Notes: generated by a model from the letters alone, not told the origin. DNA of 64,000 nucleotides from Gracilimonas sp040904925 (GCA_040904925.1 JBBDSP010000011.1:124001-188000); one strand, 5' to 3'. Counted from the stretch's first letter, positions 1 through 9,157 are shown. Program-made: numbers and translations.

Positions 1-17
1 CAAATTCTAAATGAATA

Positions 18-635
18 ATGGCAAAATTCACAATAAGTAATTTAGAAGGGAAAAGAGACTCATTAACCGGCAACCTGACATTCACCCAATCCAAGGAATA
101 CAGATATGGAATGGTAGTTTATGGGATTTTTTATTGCGCCTCTATGCTGGCAAGTGATTTTGGCCAGGATTGGTTTACAATACCGGGCTTTATCATTGCT
201 CTTGTAGCGATGATTGCGGCATATTTCCCTTACTCCTTTGCTAAAAAAGCCGGTACTGCACATTTAAAAAAAGATGAGATCGAGATCGAATTAGATCGAA
301 ATGCTAATTACGAGCACATACCGGAATCTCCGCTAAAATTAGACGAGCTAAATGATATTACCATCAACATTGTCAGCTCATTCCGGTGGTGGTCATCATA
401 TATCATCCTACAATTTATTATTGATCAAAACGGAGAGGAAAAAACATTCGGTATTGTGATCAAAAATCGTAAACAGGAAGAGCAATATTTAGAGGTGCTG
501 GAAAGTTGGTACAGAGCCGGTTACCCCATTAAAGAAATAACAGGTACCGGATTCCGGGTATTCAAATTAAACCAAGGACAAAATTATGCAGAAGTTCAAA
601 AGATCAAGCAAGAATATGGTATCAACTGGAAATAA
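18..635 (+). CDS. hypothetical two-TM membrane protein
   Basis: A 205-residue protein of unknown function. Two hydrophobic stretches (about residues 32-46 and 54-74) form a probable membrane hairpin. They are followed by a charged region and a C-terminal half rich in beta-type sequence, probably cytosolic, with a conserved-looking RWWSSYIILQF segment near residue 125. The arrangement resembles small bacterial proteins with a two-helix anchor and a PH-like domain, but I do not recognise the family. The start ATG at 18 is the first available. The 3' end overlaps the next gene if that gene uses its earliest start. Confidence 0.7.
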   Translation: MAKFTISNLEGKRDSLTGNLTFTQSKEYRYGMVVYGIFYCASMLASDFGQDWFTIPGFIIALVAMIAAYFPYSFAKKAGTAHLKKDEIEIELDRNANYEHIPESPLKLDELNDITINIVSSFRWWSSYIILQFIIDQNGEEKTFGIVIKNRKQEEQYLEVLESWYRAGYPIKEITGTGFRVFKLNQGQNYAEVQKIKQEYGINWK

Positions 636-1347
636 ATTGAGCAAAATCACACTAACTGTCAGCTTGTTATTTTTCGGGATGAGCTGTACTACCCTCGCCC
701 AGCAGCCTGTTTCGGAGCGGACCATCACCATAAATATGAGTGCCTCAGAACTACTCCCGGCTGACTTGGTCATTTTTAATGTTAATATAAATGCCGAAGG
801 CGAAACTCCACAGGAAGCTTATGAACTACATCGTGAACGGGAATCGCTGCTGGCAGAATTACTTCAAGACCTAGATATCAGCGAAGAAGATATTGACTAT
901 CAGCCGGTGCGTATGAATCGTCAGCAGGTAAACAATAACCGTTATAATAATAACGGAGAGCAGGAATACATTACATCAACCAATCAATCGGTGAGTATCA
1001 GTTTTGAGGATTTTTCACTGTATGAAAAGATTCAGCTTACCCTGATTGAAAATGGATTTGATTCTTTTAATGGCCAGTTTTCATCTACTAAAATTGAAGA
1101 AGGAAAGGAAAAAGCACTGATCGCCGCTATCGAAGCTGCAAAAGAACGCGCAGAATTGATTGCCAAAACTTCCGGAGTGGAGTTGAGTGAGGTTTCTAAT
1201 ATCAATTTCTCAGATCACCAGATCGGCGCCCCCCGCAAAGCAAGTTCAATGGAAATGATGTCGATATCTCGTGATGCTTCCATGATGGATTTTGGACAAA
1301 CCGTTGAGGTAAGCTCAAATATCAGTATCAGCTATTTTATCAAGTGA
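616..1347 (+). CDS. SIMPL-domain (DUF541) periplasmic protein
   Basis: A 243-residue exported protein of the SIMPL/DUF541 family (YggE-like). The N-terminus carries a signal peptide (hydrophobic run about residues 10-27, probable cleavage near TLA-QQ). The mature part starts with the family-typical ITINMSASELLPADLVIFNVNI strand pattern, split here as ITINMSASELL and PADLVIFNVNI, then helical AEAAKERAELIAKTSGVELSEV and a closing SNISISYF strand. The reading frame is open from 586, overlapping the previous gene by 50 bases. The ATG at 616 gives a shorter n-region and a normal signal peptide, so it is preferred. Family members are linked to oxidative stress and envelope roles; the exact role is unknown. 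Confidence 0.85.
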   Translation: MVSTGNKLSKITLTVSLLFFGMSCTTLAQQPVSERTITINMSASELLPADLVIFNVNINAEGETPQEAYELHRERESLLAELLQDLDISEEDIDYQPVRMNRQQVNNNRYNNNGEQEYITSTNQSVSISFEDFSLYEKIQLTLIENGFDSFNGQFSSTKIEEGKEKALIAAIEAAKERAELIAKTSGVELSEVSNINFSDHQIGAPRKASSMEMMSISRDASMMDFGQTVEVSSNISISYFIK

Positions 1348-1355
1348 TTTCGTTA

Positions 1356-1412
1356 TTCGTTAATGGTTATTCGTAAAAAGGAAATCCCGAATAACGAATA
1401 ACCATTAACGAA
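1356..1412. terminator. inverted repeat between convergent genes, probable bidirectional terminator
   Basis: Two 18-base arms, TTCGTTAATGGTTATTCG at 1356-1373 and its exact reverse complement at 1395-1412, flank a 21-base loop between two convergent genes. The left side also carries an extra partial copy (TTCGTTATTCG). There is no long T-run, so termination is inferred from position and stem strength. Confidence 0.5.
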
Positions 1413-1413
1413 C

Positions 1414-2307
1414 CTACGGTTTCGCTGTATTCACTGCATCAAAAAACTCAACGGTCTTCTGAAGTTTATCCATACCATTAATCTTATTATACCAATACTG
1501 CTCGATCATACTTTCCCCGGTTTGCATCAGCAACTGCATGGTTCCCTGGGATTTGTGTTCTGCGATCACCCAGTTAGCAATGATATTGTAGTTTAGCCGG
1601 TCGTTGACCCCAAAGGTCTGTCCCCGGTCGAATTCAAAGGTCTTTCCATCCATCACTTTGGTATCAGGATGCCCCTCCAGTTGCGTAAATGACACACCCG
1701 GGTCTTCAGCTCCTCGTCTTACGAAAGCCTGTAAAGCAATAGGCCTCTCTTCCACAGGAAGTTCCTTCATCGCCCTCAATCCAATAACAGTCGATGCTTT
1801 GTGGTGGCCGTGAAATTCATCAAAAGGCAGCATTAAGAACATAAAATCATATTCGCCTTTATTCAAGATCTCCACCATTCGCTCATGAACCCAGTCTGTA
1901 TTCCATTTTTCCAGGGTTTCTTCTACATCTTCCGTGTAATAGAAATCGGGCTGATCGAAGAAAAAATAGTTACGAATACCCACGATCTCACCGCCGGCCA
2001 TCAGCTCCTGCTTTCGAATTCCCGGTAAATACTGCCGCCCGACTTCCTCTTTATCCAATTCCTTATTGTAGATGTAATTCCCCAAAGTGGAATAGGTATA
2101 GCCACCCTCACCATTGGTCATAAGCGCAAGGTCTACCGTTCCTCCCAGCAATTTTGTGGTCTTGAAAATAGTAGCTGAATACAAGGCATCATCATCGGGG
2201 TGAGCCGTTACCAGCAATACTTTGGGTTGATAGTTGAGCAGGGAATCCTGGGCTACAACAATCGCACTTGAGAATATAAAAAGGGCAAGAAGGAATAGTT
2301 TTTTCAT
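1414..2307 (-). CDS. secreted PIG-L/LmbE-family deacetylase
   Basis: A 297-residue zinc-dependent N-acetylglucosaminyl deacetylase-like protein. An N-terminal signal peptide (residues 1-19, ending VVAQ) is followed by the metal/catalytic motif AHPDDDA at 35-41. A second His-containing motif, FHGHHKAS, lies near residue 165; both are typical of PIG-L/LmbE folds. Because it is exported, it is unlikely to be the cytosolic bacillithiol enzyme BshB. A secreted glycan or glycoconjugate deacetylase is more plausible. It stands alone, convergent with the SIMPL gene. Confidence 0.87.
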   Translation of the reverse strand: MKKLFLLALFIFSSAIVVAQDSLLNYQPKVLLVTAHPDDDALYSATIFKTTKLLGGTVDLALMTNGEGGYTYSTLGNYIYNKELDKEEVGRQYLPGIRKQELMAGGEIVGIRNYFFFDQPDFYYTEDVEETLEKWNTDWVHERMVEILNKGEYDFMFLMLPFDEFHGHHKASTVIGLRAMKELPVEERPIALQAFVRRGAEDPGVSFTQLEGHPDTKVMDGKTFEFDRGQTFGVNDRLNYNIIANWVIAEHKSQGTMQLLMQTGESMIEQYWYNKINGMDKLQKTVEFFDAVNTAKP

Positions 2308-2391
2308 TGGAACATTATTTTAGAGTAATTGATCTCAGAAAAGGTAATATGGATTCGAGAAATTGAAAAGGGGGTAGAAAAGATTCCAATC

Positions 2392-2778
2392 TCACCTTTT
2401 TGAGGCGTGTTTTTTCAAATATTCAGCCAGCTCTTCCTTTTCTACTTTTCCTGAAGCTAAATCTATAATTATTGCGTAGAGACTTTTCTTATCTGCTGTA
2501 ATTTTATATCCATTCACATACAAAAATGTATATATAGCAATTAGTGCCGTTCGTTTATTTCCGTCGAAAAATGGATGATTTTTGCAGATATGATATCCAT
2601 AAGCTGCTGCCATTTCGAAAAGATCCTGATGAACGTATTCTCCTCCAAAAGTAACTTGAGGCTGAGCTAAAGCAGATTCCAACAAACCTTCATCACGTAT
2701 TCCTTTCTTGCCTCCATATAAATCAATCTGATCCTCATGAAACTTCAGAATTATTTCTTTTTCAAGAAATTTCATCAT
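2392..2778 (-). CDS. doc: Doc-family toxin (death on curing, Fic fold)
   Basis: A 128-residue Doc-type Fic protein. The signature HPFFDGNKRTA (residues 68-78) has Lys in the second anion-binding position, as in phage P1 Doc (HxFxxxNKR). The Doc family phosphorylates elongation factor EF-Tu rather than AMPylating. The start overlaps the antitoxin stop by 4 bases (ATGA), so translation is coupled. A second in-frame ATG lies directly after the first. The toxin function is assigned from the family and the genetic layout. Confidence 0.9.
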   Translation of the reverse strand: MMKFLEKEIILKFHEDQIDLYGGKKGIRDEGLLESALAQPQVTFGGEYVHQDLFEMAAAYGYHICKNHPFFDGNKRTALIAIYTFLYVNGYKITADKKSLYAIIIDLASGKVEKEELAEYLKKHASKR

Positions 2779-2996
2779 TTCGCCAATTCCTTGAGTACAT
2801 CCTTATAATCAGTATTTATTTCACGGTAAGCTTCTGCCCATTCTTCAAAATCAGGATCTACCGGGCGGAATTTCAAATCTCCATCCGATCGTTCAATACT
2901 AAGCTTATCACCATTTTTCAGATGTAATTCATCAATCAACTGTTTTGGTAGAATAACGCCTAAACTGTTCCCGATTTTTCGAATTTTGGCTTCCAT
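2775..2996 (-). CDS. AbrB/MazE-type antitoxin
   Basis: A 73-residue swapped-hairpin AbrB-fold DNA-binding protein. The N-terminal part (IRKIGNSLGVILPKQLIDEL, then LKNGDKLSIE) is the classical AbrB/MazE domain. The acidic/aromatic C-terminal tail (about residues 48-73, DPDFEEWAEAY then YKDVLKELAK) is the likely toxin-binding element, analogous to the Phd tail that inserts into Doc. It is first in the operon with doc. A palindrome 28-43 bases upstream of its start is the likely autoregulatory operator. Confidence 0.88.
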   Translation of the reverse strand: MEAKIRKIGNSLGVILPKQLIDELHLKNGDKLSIERSDGDLKFRPVDPDFEEWAEAYREINTDYKDVLKELAK

Positions 2997-3023
2997 AATT
3001 TTGAGTGTGATTATTAGTTATAA

Positions 3024-3039
3024 TAATGTTATAACATTA
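3024..3039. promoter_or_regulatory. 16-bp palindromic operator of the AbrB-Doc operon
   Basis: TAATGTTATAACATTA is a perfect 16-base palindrome lying 28-43 bases upstream of the antitoxin start codon. AbrB/MazE antitoxins bind such palindromes to repress their own operon, so this is the best operator candidate. The position also fits a core promoter. Confidence 0.6.
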
Positions 3040-3059
3040 CTGATAAACCTGCAACACTA

Positions 3060-3680
3060 TTATCTACTTATTTTTAGCTTTAACCTTTCCCAAACAGTCT
3101 CAGCTATTACCTTATGCCCTTCTGGAGTTGGATGCAGTCCGTCACTTTGCATCAGCTCTTCATCTCCACCGATCTTGTCCATAATCAAAGGAATAAGAGG
3201 TAGGTTGTTTTCCTCAGCCAGGTCCGGGTAGATATCTTCAAACTGACGAGTATAAACCTGTCCTAAATTTGGGGGAACCTGCATTCCTGCCAGTATAATA
3301 TCAACATTGGGATTTTTGGCCTGAACTTTGTCAATGATCTGCTGCAGGTTTTCTTTGGTTGAATTCAGATCAATACCGCGAAGGCCATCATTTCCACCTA
3401 GTTCTAATATCATAATGTCGATATGGCGCTGAAGCGTCCAGTCGATACGACGTAATCCTCCGGCAGAAGTCTCTCCGCTCGATCCCCCATTGATCACCTC
3501 ATAACTCAACCCAAGAGAATCAATTCTGTTCTGTATCAAGGCTGGAAACGCCTGGGATTTATCTACACCAAGTCCGGCCGTTATGCTGTCTCCAAAAAAC
3601 AGGATGGTCTTAGTTTCGGAATCCTGAGCTTGGAGAGAGCCGATTGTGAAAAATAACAGAAGTAATAAAAGTGATTTCAT
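3060..3680 (-). CDS. tesA: GDSL arylesterase / lysophospholipase L1-like (TesA type)
   Basis: A 206-residue SGNH/GDSL hydrolase. Signal peptide residues 1-19 (MKSLLLLLLFF ... LQAQ). Block I FFGDSITAG puts the nucleophile at Ser32. Gly block GGSSGETSAGG, block III GGNDGLRG and block V SDGLHPTPEGH (catalytic Asp/His) are all present. The frame is open to 3734, but the ATG at 3680 starts exactly at a normal signal peptide. The gene is divergent from a ybbA-ybbP-type ABC pair, as in E. coli tesA-ybbA-ybbP, which supports the TesA assignment. Confidence 0.88.
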   Translation of the reverse strand: MKSLLLLLLFFTIGSLQAQDSETKTILFFGDSITAGLGVDKSQAFPALIQNRIDSLGLSYEVINGGSSGETSAGGLRRIDWTLQRHIDIMILELGGNDGLRGIDLNSTKENLQQIIDKVQAKNPNVDIILAGMQVPPNLGQVYTRQFEDIYPDLAEENNLPLIPLIMDKIGGDEELMQSDGLHPTPEGHKVIAETVWERLKLKISR

Positions 3681-3770
3681 AATGATCTTATTATCAGGCA
3701 ACATTTTAGGAATAAGTGCGTAATTTTTTCTCAACTTTTTAAGGAATGTTTTTAGAATAAACCGTTGTTT

Positions 3771-4523
3771 ATGTCGGTATCATTCAAAATAAAGAAAACC
3801 GTGTCAAATATACTCGAAGTACAACAGTTATACCGCGAATTTAAAAGCGGGTCAAAAATTTTAACCGTCGTTGACGACATCAATTTTTCAATTCAGGAAG
3901 GTATTTCCTGCGCCATCGTCGGGCCTTCCGGTTCCGGAAAAACAACCCTGCTTGGACTTTGCGCAGGACTTGACCGCCCTACTTCTGGAACAGTGTCCTT
4001 AAATGGAATTCCGTTAAATCCCCTTAGTGAAGATGAACGCGCGAAAGTAAGAAACGAACATGTGGGATTTGTATTTCAAACCTTCCAACTCGTTCCAACC
4101 CTGACTGCACTTGAGAACGTGATGGTACCGCTGGAATTGCGCGGAGATGCCACCAAAGAAGTCCGTGAACGTGCACAGGAATTACTGGAAAGCGTTGGAT
4201 TGGGAGATCGCACCCATCACTACCCTACACAGCTTTCGGGCGGTGAGCAACAGCGTGTGGCCATAGCACGGGCATTTATCAATCAGCCCAAGATACTTTT
4301 CGCTGATGAACCTACCGGAAATCTTGATACAGAAACCGGAGAATACATAGAAGACCTGATCTTTGATCTCAATGAAAAACAAGGAACCACATTGGTCCTG
4401 GTTACTCACGATCTTGAACTTGCCAAAAAATGCAACCGGATCATCAAGTTGAAAAACGGACAAGTATCGGAAGATAATTTTACTGAGCTTGAACCCGAAA
4501 CTGCTGCTGAGAAGTCTTTATGA
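3771..4523 (+). CDS. ybbA: ABC transporter ATPase, YbbA/LolD-type
   Basis: A 250-residue ATP-binding subunit of the MacB/LolD/YbbA class. Walker A GPSGSGKTT at 51-59, Q-loop VFQTFQL, signature LSGGEQQ from residue 155, Walker B with Asp179-Glu180 (FADEPTGNLD), and H-loop VTHD are intact. The frame is open from a TTG at 3765; the ATG at 3771 is the better start. The stop overlaps the permease start (ATGA), so the two form one operon. Such systems move or extract envelope substrates rather than importing nutrients; the substrate is unknown. Confidence 0.93.
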   Translation: MSVSFKIKKTVSNILEVQQLYREFKSGSKILTVVDDINFSIQEGISCAIVGPSGSGKTTLLGLCAGLDRPTSGTVSLNGIPLNPLSEDERAKVRNEHVGFVFQTFQLVPTLTALENVMVPLELRGDATKEVRERAQELLESVGLGDRTHHYPTQLSGGEQQRVAIARAFINQPKILFADEPTGNLDTETGEYIEDLIFDLNEKQGTTLVLVTHDLELAKKCNRIIKLKNGQVSEDNFTELEPETAAEKSL

Positions 4524-7069
4524 GTAATAATAAATCTGGGTTCTGGACTTTTAAAATGGCGTGGCGCGATTCCCGTTCCAACCGCTCTAAGTTGTTTTTA
4601 TTTATGGCAGCCATCATTGTTGGCGTTGCTGCTCAAGTTGCTATTACCTCGTTTCGGGCAAACCTTAATAGCAGTATCGAGAGTCAGGCTAAAGAATTGC
4701 TTGGAGCCGATCTTGAAGTAGAACGCAATGCCCCCTTTCAACCTGAACTGCAGGAAGTTTTGGATTCTCTGGGCGGCGATGTTACCACCGGGCTGGAATT
4801 CAACTCTATGGCATTTTTCCCAACCAGCGGAACAACACGCCTTTCTCAAATAACTGCTTTAGAAGGTGAATTTCCTTACTACGGAGAACTTATAACAGAA
4901 CCTTCCTCTGCCGGAGCTGTTTACCAACAGAATGGATCAGCACTTGTTGATGAACCCATTATGCGTTTATTTGGTGTTGAACCTGGAGACTCCGTGAAAA
5001 TCGGCCAGCTTACTTACAAAATTGAAGGTGCTATTATTGAGATTCCGGGACAGCCGGTTGCGGCTTCATTTTTCGGGCCACGTATCTTCATCCCAAAAGA
5101 AAATGTGGAAGAAACCGGACTTTTACAGCGTGGAAGTCGATTGGAATATGTTTCCCTGCATAAATTCCCGGAAGGGACAGATATGGCAGCGGTGGAAGAT
5201 CGTCTTGATAAGCTTCGAGAGAATAACATCAGATTTGGTTTCGACACCGTGCGAGAGCGCGAAGAGGAAGTTGGGGAGGCTATTATGTATCTATCCAATT
5301 TTCTGAATCTGATCGGTTTTATCGCACTTTTATTGGGAGGAATTGGTGTGGCCAGTTCGATCTTCGTGTATATCAGACAAAAAATAAATACCGTTGCTGT
5401 TCTGCGTTGTGTAGGTGTTTCTTCGAATCAGGCACTTTCTATTTATTTGATACAGGCCACAGCTATGGGACTTCTGGGCTCCATCCTTGGTGCACTTTTG
5501 GGGTCGGCCGTCCAGCTTTATCTACCGGTATTGGTTCAGGATTTTCTTCCCGTTGATATCGACCTATATATCTCCTGGGCCTCCATATTTATTGGGATCG
5601 GAACCGGTGTTGTTATCTCAGTTTTATTTGCCCTTTTCCCGCTACTGGCGGTTCGAAAGATCTCCCCTTTATTCTCGCTTCGCACTATTGATATCAACCT
5701 GAATGAATTGCTCGACAATACTACAAAAGTAATTTTAGGAACATCATTAGCTGTATTTATCACCGGTTATGCCTGGCTAATGCTTGGGGAATTTTTACCG
5801 GCTCTGTACTTCACTTTAGGATTGGCTACCTGTCTTATTTTACTCACCGGCTTTGCCAAACTCATTATGATCGGCTCAAGGAAATTTCTCCGCGCCGGTT
5901 TCAGCTACGAATGGCGACAAGGGCTGGCGAACTTATATCGGCCAAACAATCAAACTACTACACTGCTGCTCACTTTTGGGCTGGGTGTAACTATGATCAG
6001 TTCGCTTTATCTGACGCAGGATATGCTGCTCGATCAAATTGATTTCGGGGATCAGCGTGATCTTCCAAATCTTGCCCTTTATGATATTCAAAATGATCAG
6101 AATGAAGGGGTGAATGAAATCATTACTTCTAATGGCCATGATATTTTACAGAATGTTCCCATTGTTACCATGCGTCTGCAGGAAATCAACGGGATGACAA
6201 CTGAGGAAGTAGACGATGATACCACCAGAAATGCACGAGGCTGGGCCCTGAATAGGGAATACCGTTCAACTTACCGGGATTCATTACTCCCTACCGAAAC
6301 GCTGGAAACCGGCGAATGGATTGGTAGTGTGGAAAGCCGGGATGAACTTGTTCCTGTTTCTGTAGAAGAAGATCTTCTGGAAGATCTGGATGCTGCTATC
6401 GGTGACACTTTGACCTGGGACGTTCAGGGAATTCCCATTGATACTTACATTGCCAACAGCAGAACGGTTAAATGGGATCAGCCCTCTCCCAACTTCTTTG
6501 TCGTGTTTCCGGCAGGTGTTCTTGAGAATGCACCACAATTTTTTGCAACTACAATTAACACCACAAGCCGGGAAGCCTCTCTTTCTTTGCAACAGAATAT
6601 TGTGCAAAGCTTTCCCAATGTATCTGCTATTGATGTGGGCCAAGTCTTAGAAACCGTGCGTGCCTTTATTGATAAGATCACATTCGTAATTCAATTCATC
6701 GGGTTGTTCAGCATTATAACCGGGCTGATTGTGCTGGCAGGTTCAGCAGCTACCTCACGTTTCCAGCGTATTCGGGAAGCCGTGCTTTTGCGAACGCTTG
6801 GTGCATCAAAAAAACAAGTGATCAAAATTCAGGTAATCGAATATGTGCTGCTTGGAATAATGGCTTCCATTACGGGACTCATACTTTCACTCGGTGCTAG
6901 CACACTTATCGGACAATTCTATTTTGATATCACATTTGTACCCAATTTTTACATTATTGGGATAGAAATAATCATTCTTACCGCATTGGTTTTGATAATT
7001 GGTTTATTAAACACAAGAGGGGTACATAACAGACCACCTTTAGAAGTACTAAGAGCTGAAGCCGCCTGA
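4520..7069 (+). CDS. ybbP: ABC transporter permease, YbbP type with two FtsX domains
   Basis: An 849-residue permease of the type-VII ABC (MacB/FtsX/LolCE) group. An N-terminal TM helix (about residues 26-44) precedes a periplasmic MacB-like core domain (about 45-240). A first FtsX block (about 255-380, YLSNFLNLIGFIALLLGG) and central TM pair follow. A second periplasmic domain (about 490-700) precedes a terminal FtsX block (about 715-845, GLFSIITGLIVLAGSAA). The length and duplicated FtsX layout match E. coli YbbP. It is coupled by a 4-base overlap to the ATPase gene. Confidence 0.9.
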   Translation: MSNNKSGFWTFKMAWRDSRSNRSKLFLFMAAIIVGVAAQVAITSFRANLNSSIESQAKELLGADLEVERNAPFQPELQEVLDSLGGDVTTGLEFNSMAFFPTSGTTRLSQITALEGEFPYYGELITEPSSAGAVYQQNGSALVDEPIMRLFGVEPGDSVKIGQLTYKIEGAIIEIPGQPVAASFFGPRIFIPKENVEETGLLQRGSRLEYVSLHKFPEGTDMAAVEDRLDKLRENNIRFGFDTVREREEEVGEAIMYLSNFLNLIGFIALLLGGIGVASSIFVYIRQKINTVAVLRCVGVSSNQALSIYLIQATAMGLLGSILGALLGSAVQLYLPVLVQDFLPVDIDLYISWASIFIGIGTGVVISVLFALFPLLAVRKISPLFSLRTIDINLNELLDNTTKVILGTSLAVFITGYAWLMLGEFLPALYFTLGLATCLILLTGFAKLIMIGSRKFLRAGFSYEWRQGLANLYRPNNQTTTLLLTFGLGVTMISSLYLTQDMLLDQIDFGDQRDLPNLALYDIQNDQNEGVNEIITSNGHDILQNVPIVTMRLQEINGMTTEEVDDDTTRNARGWALNREYRSTYRDSLLPTETLETGEWIGSVESRDELVPVSVEEDLLEDLDAAIGDTLTWDVQGIPIDTYIANSRTVKWDQPSPNFFVVFPAGVLENAPQFFATTINTTSREASLSLQQNIVQSFPNVSAIDVGQVLETVRAFIDKITFVIQFIGLFSIITGLIVLAGSAATSRFQRIREAVLLRTLGASKKQVIKIQVIEYVLLGIMASITGLILSLGASTLIGQFYFDITFVPNFYIIGIEIIILTALVLIIGLLNTRGVHNRPPLEVLRAEAA

Positions 7070-7148
7070 ATTTTCAGGGATATGAATCAGGGAACATTAC
7101 GTTACCTTTAGATATAAAAGAAGTAAACAAAAATATAAATTCAGCCTT

Positions 7149-7826
7149 ATGAAAATTCCAAGTTCTAAAATTCTACTTACAGCAATAATTTTATTACTGC
7201 CTTTTACAGCTTGCCAAAATTGGAGCAAAACAGCTAAAGGAACTACCATTGGAGCCGGAGCCGGAGCATTAGCAGGTGCCATAATTGGAAAAGCAGCCGG
7301 CAATACTACAACCGGTGCAATTGTGGGTGCTGCGGTTGGCGGAGCCACGGGAGCTGCAATAGGCAATTATATGGATCGGCAAGCCCGTGAGTTGGAAGAA
7401 GATCTCGAAAATGCTACCGTTGAACGAGTCGGAGAAGGTATCAAGATAACTTTCGATTCTGGAATTCTATTCGACACTGAATCATTTGCTCTTAAAGATG
7501 CCTCAAAAGAAGACATTGCAAATCTTTCAGAAGTGCTTCAAAAGTATGAGGACACAAATATTATGTTTGGTGGACATACAGATAGCAGGGGTACTGAAGC
7601 TTACAATCAGGAACTATCCGAGAAAAGAGCCAAGTCTGTAGCTGAATACTCTGCATTTACAGGAGTAGATGCTGAACGAATGACAATTGTGGGATATGGC
7701 GAGAATGAACCTATTGCCTCAAATGATACAGAAACCGGAAGACAGCAAAACAGACGTGTTGAGATTGCTATCTGGGCTAATGATGAGCTGAAAGAAGCGG
7801 CAGAAAGAGGCAATTTAGATAACTAA
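7149..7826 (+). CDS. OmpA-family lipoprotein with glycine-zipper segment
   Basis: A 225-residue outer-membrane lipoprotein. The signal peptide ends at LLPFTAC, making Cys22 the probable lipidation site. Residues about 30-75 are a glycine-zipper (GAGAGALAGAIIGKAAG...). The C-terminal OmpA domain (about 95-215) has the peptidoglycan-binding signature TDSRGTEAYNQELSEKRA and NRRVEI. It resembles E. coli YiaD, an OmpA-like lipoprotein that tethers the outer membrane to peptidoglycan. It is followed by a strong terminator, so it is monocistronic. Confidence 0.9.
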   Translation: MKIPSSKILLTAIILLLPFTACQNWSKTAKGTTIGAGAGALAGAIIGKAAGNTTTGAIVGAAVGGATGAAIGNYMDRQARELEEDLENATVERVGEGIKITFDSGILFDTESFALKDASKEDIANLSEVLQKYEDTNIMFGGHTDSRGTEAYNQELSEKRAKSVAEYSAFTGVDAERMTIVGYGENEPIASNDTETGRQQNRRVEIAIWANDELKEAAERGNLDN

Positions 7827-7850
7827 AATTGCTTTATATTTTTTTGAACT

Positions 7851-7884
7851 AAGTCCTGTAATTTAAATTGCAGGACTTTTTTTT
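7851..7884 (+). terminator. rho-independent terminator after the OmpA-like gene
   Basis: AGTCCTGTAATTT pairs with AAATTGCAGGACT (one G-U pair) and is followed by a run of eight T. Confidence 0.85.
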
Positions 7885-7979
7885 GCTAAGTTTTTCATTC
7901 CTTATACATTACCATTGAAATAAAAACCTAGTTAAAGACATATTGCTACTTTTTCATACTATCCTAACTGTACAGTAAC

Positions 7980-9077
7980 ATGAAAAAAATAAAAAAACGA
8001 CTTACTGTTCCTCATTTTTTGCGCAATAAAAGAGTCTCTAAAAAACCTGGGCAAGCACCCGGAACTCTTCATTTTACCGGAGAACGGCGCCTCGATGATA
8101 TCATCATGAATCTCTACGATTATGATTCTGAACAGCTTGGGGAGTATGATCTCTCCGCTATTGATGACAGCAGACCATATCTAGAATCCCCTTCAAAAAC
8201 CTGGATCAATGTTTGCGGTCTACATGACATTGAAAAACTCAAAGAGATCTGGTCATATTTTGAACTACACCCGCTAATTCAGGAAGATATTCTTAATACC
8301 AGCCAAAGAGCAAAAATTGAAGAATATCCTAATCAAATGTTTTTTGTACTTCGTATGATGAGTTTCGTCGAGGAAACCGGGAACCTTAATGTAGAACAGG
8401 TCAGCATTGTACTTTCAAAGAATTCTGTATTGGCCTTTCAGGAAGATGACCATCCAATTTTTGAGCCGGTACTTCATCGCCTTAGAAATGGAGCTCCAAG
8501 GTTGAGGAGTCACGGTCCGGACTATCTGACTTATGCTCTTATTGATACGATTGTAGATCATTATTTCAAGGTAATGGAAAAGCTAGCCGACGAAATTGAA
8601 GAACTTGAAGACAATATTCTTGAAGATTTTAACGATTCAATTCCTGAGCAAATTCACGCATTAAGAAGAAAACTGATCTTTTTCAGACGTTCTGTCTGGC
8701 CGCTGCGTGACAGCCTTAATACGTTACTACGTGAAGAATCTCACCTTATTCAGGAAGAAAATAAGATCTATTTTAGAGATGTCCACGATCACCTGGTTCA
8801 GATCATTGACGGAATCGAGAACTATCGTGATATGGTCATCGGCATGCTCGATATGTATATGAGTCAGGTTAGCAATAAGATGAATGAAGTGATGAAAGTT
8901 CTGACTATTATTGCGACTATTTTTATTCCTCTTACTTTTATAGCAGGCATATATGGGATGAATTTTGAGTATATGCCTGAACTTGCTGTGCCATGGGCCT
9001 ATCCGGCTGTGTGGGTAGTTATGATCATTGCTACTATTGGTATGCTATTTTTCTTCCGAAAAAAAGACTGGCTGTAA
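7980..9077 (+). CDS. corA: CorA-family magnesium/cobalt channel
   Basis: A 365-residue CorA channel. A long N-terminal alpha/beta cytosolic domain is followed by the stalk helix and two C-terminal TM helices (about 305-325 and 338-357). The family signature YGMNF at 325-329 holds the selectivity-loop GMN. The C-terminus FFRKKDWL is the usual positively charged end. It forms a homopentamer in the inner membrane for Mg2+ uptake. It is monocistronic, with its own terminator. Confidence 0.95.
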   Translation: MKKIKKRLTVPHFLRNKRVSKKPGQAPGTLHFTGERRLDDIIMNLYDYDSEQLGEYDLSAIDDSRPYLESPSKTWINVCGLHDIEKLKEIWSYFELHPLIQEDILNTSQRAKIEEYPNQMFFVLRMMSFVEETGNLNVEQVSIVLSKNSVLAFQEDDHPIFEPVLHRLRNGAPRLRSHGPDYLTYALIDTIVDHYFKVMEKLADEIEELEDNILEDFNDSIPEQIHALRRKLIFFRRSVWPLRDSLNTLLREESHLIQEENKIYFRDVHDHLVQIIDGIENYRDMVIGMLDMYMSQVSNKMNEVMKVLTIIATIFIPLTFIAGIYGMNFEYMPELAVPWAYPAVWVVMIIATIGMLFFFRKKDWL

Positions 9078-9085
9078 TCTTAATA

Positions 9086-9114
9086 AAAAAGGCTTCGATC
9101 AGGAAGCCTCTTTT
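9086..9114 (+). terminator. terminator downstream of corA
   Basis: AGGCTT and AAGCCT arms around an 8-base loop, preceded by an A-run and followed by CTTTT. The layout would serve both corA and the convergent outer-membrane gene. Confidence 0.75.
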
Positions 9115-9157
9115 ACTAACTACGGAGTGTTGTTTAACACATACGGGTATAAATCGA

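Noticed and set aside
1414..2307. PIG-L protein as the bacillithiol deacetylase BshB
   Set aside because: A clear signal peptide exports it, whereas BshB acts in the cytosol.
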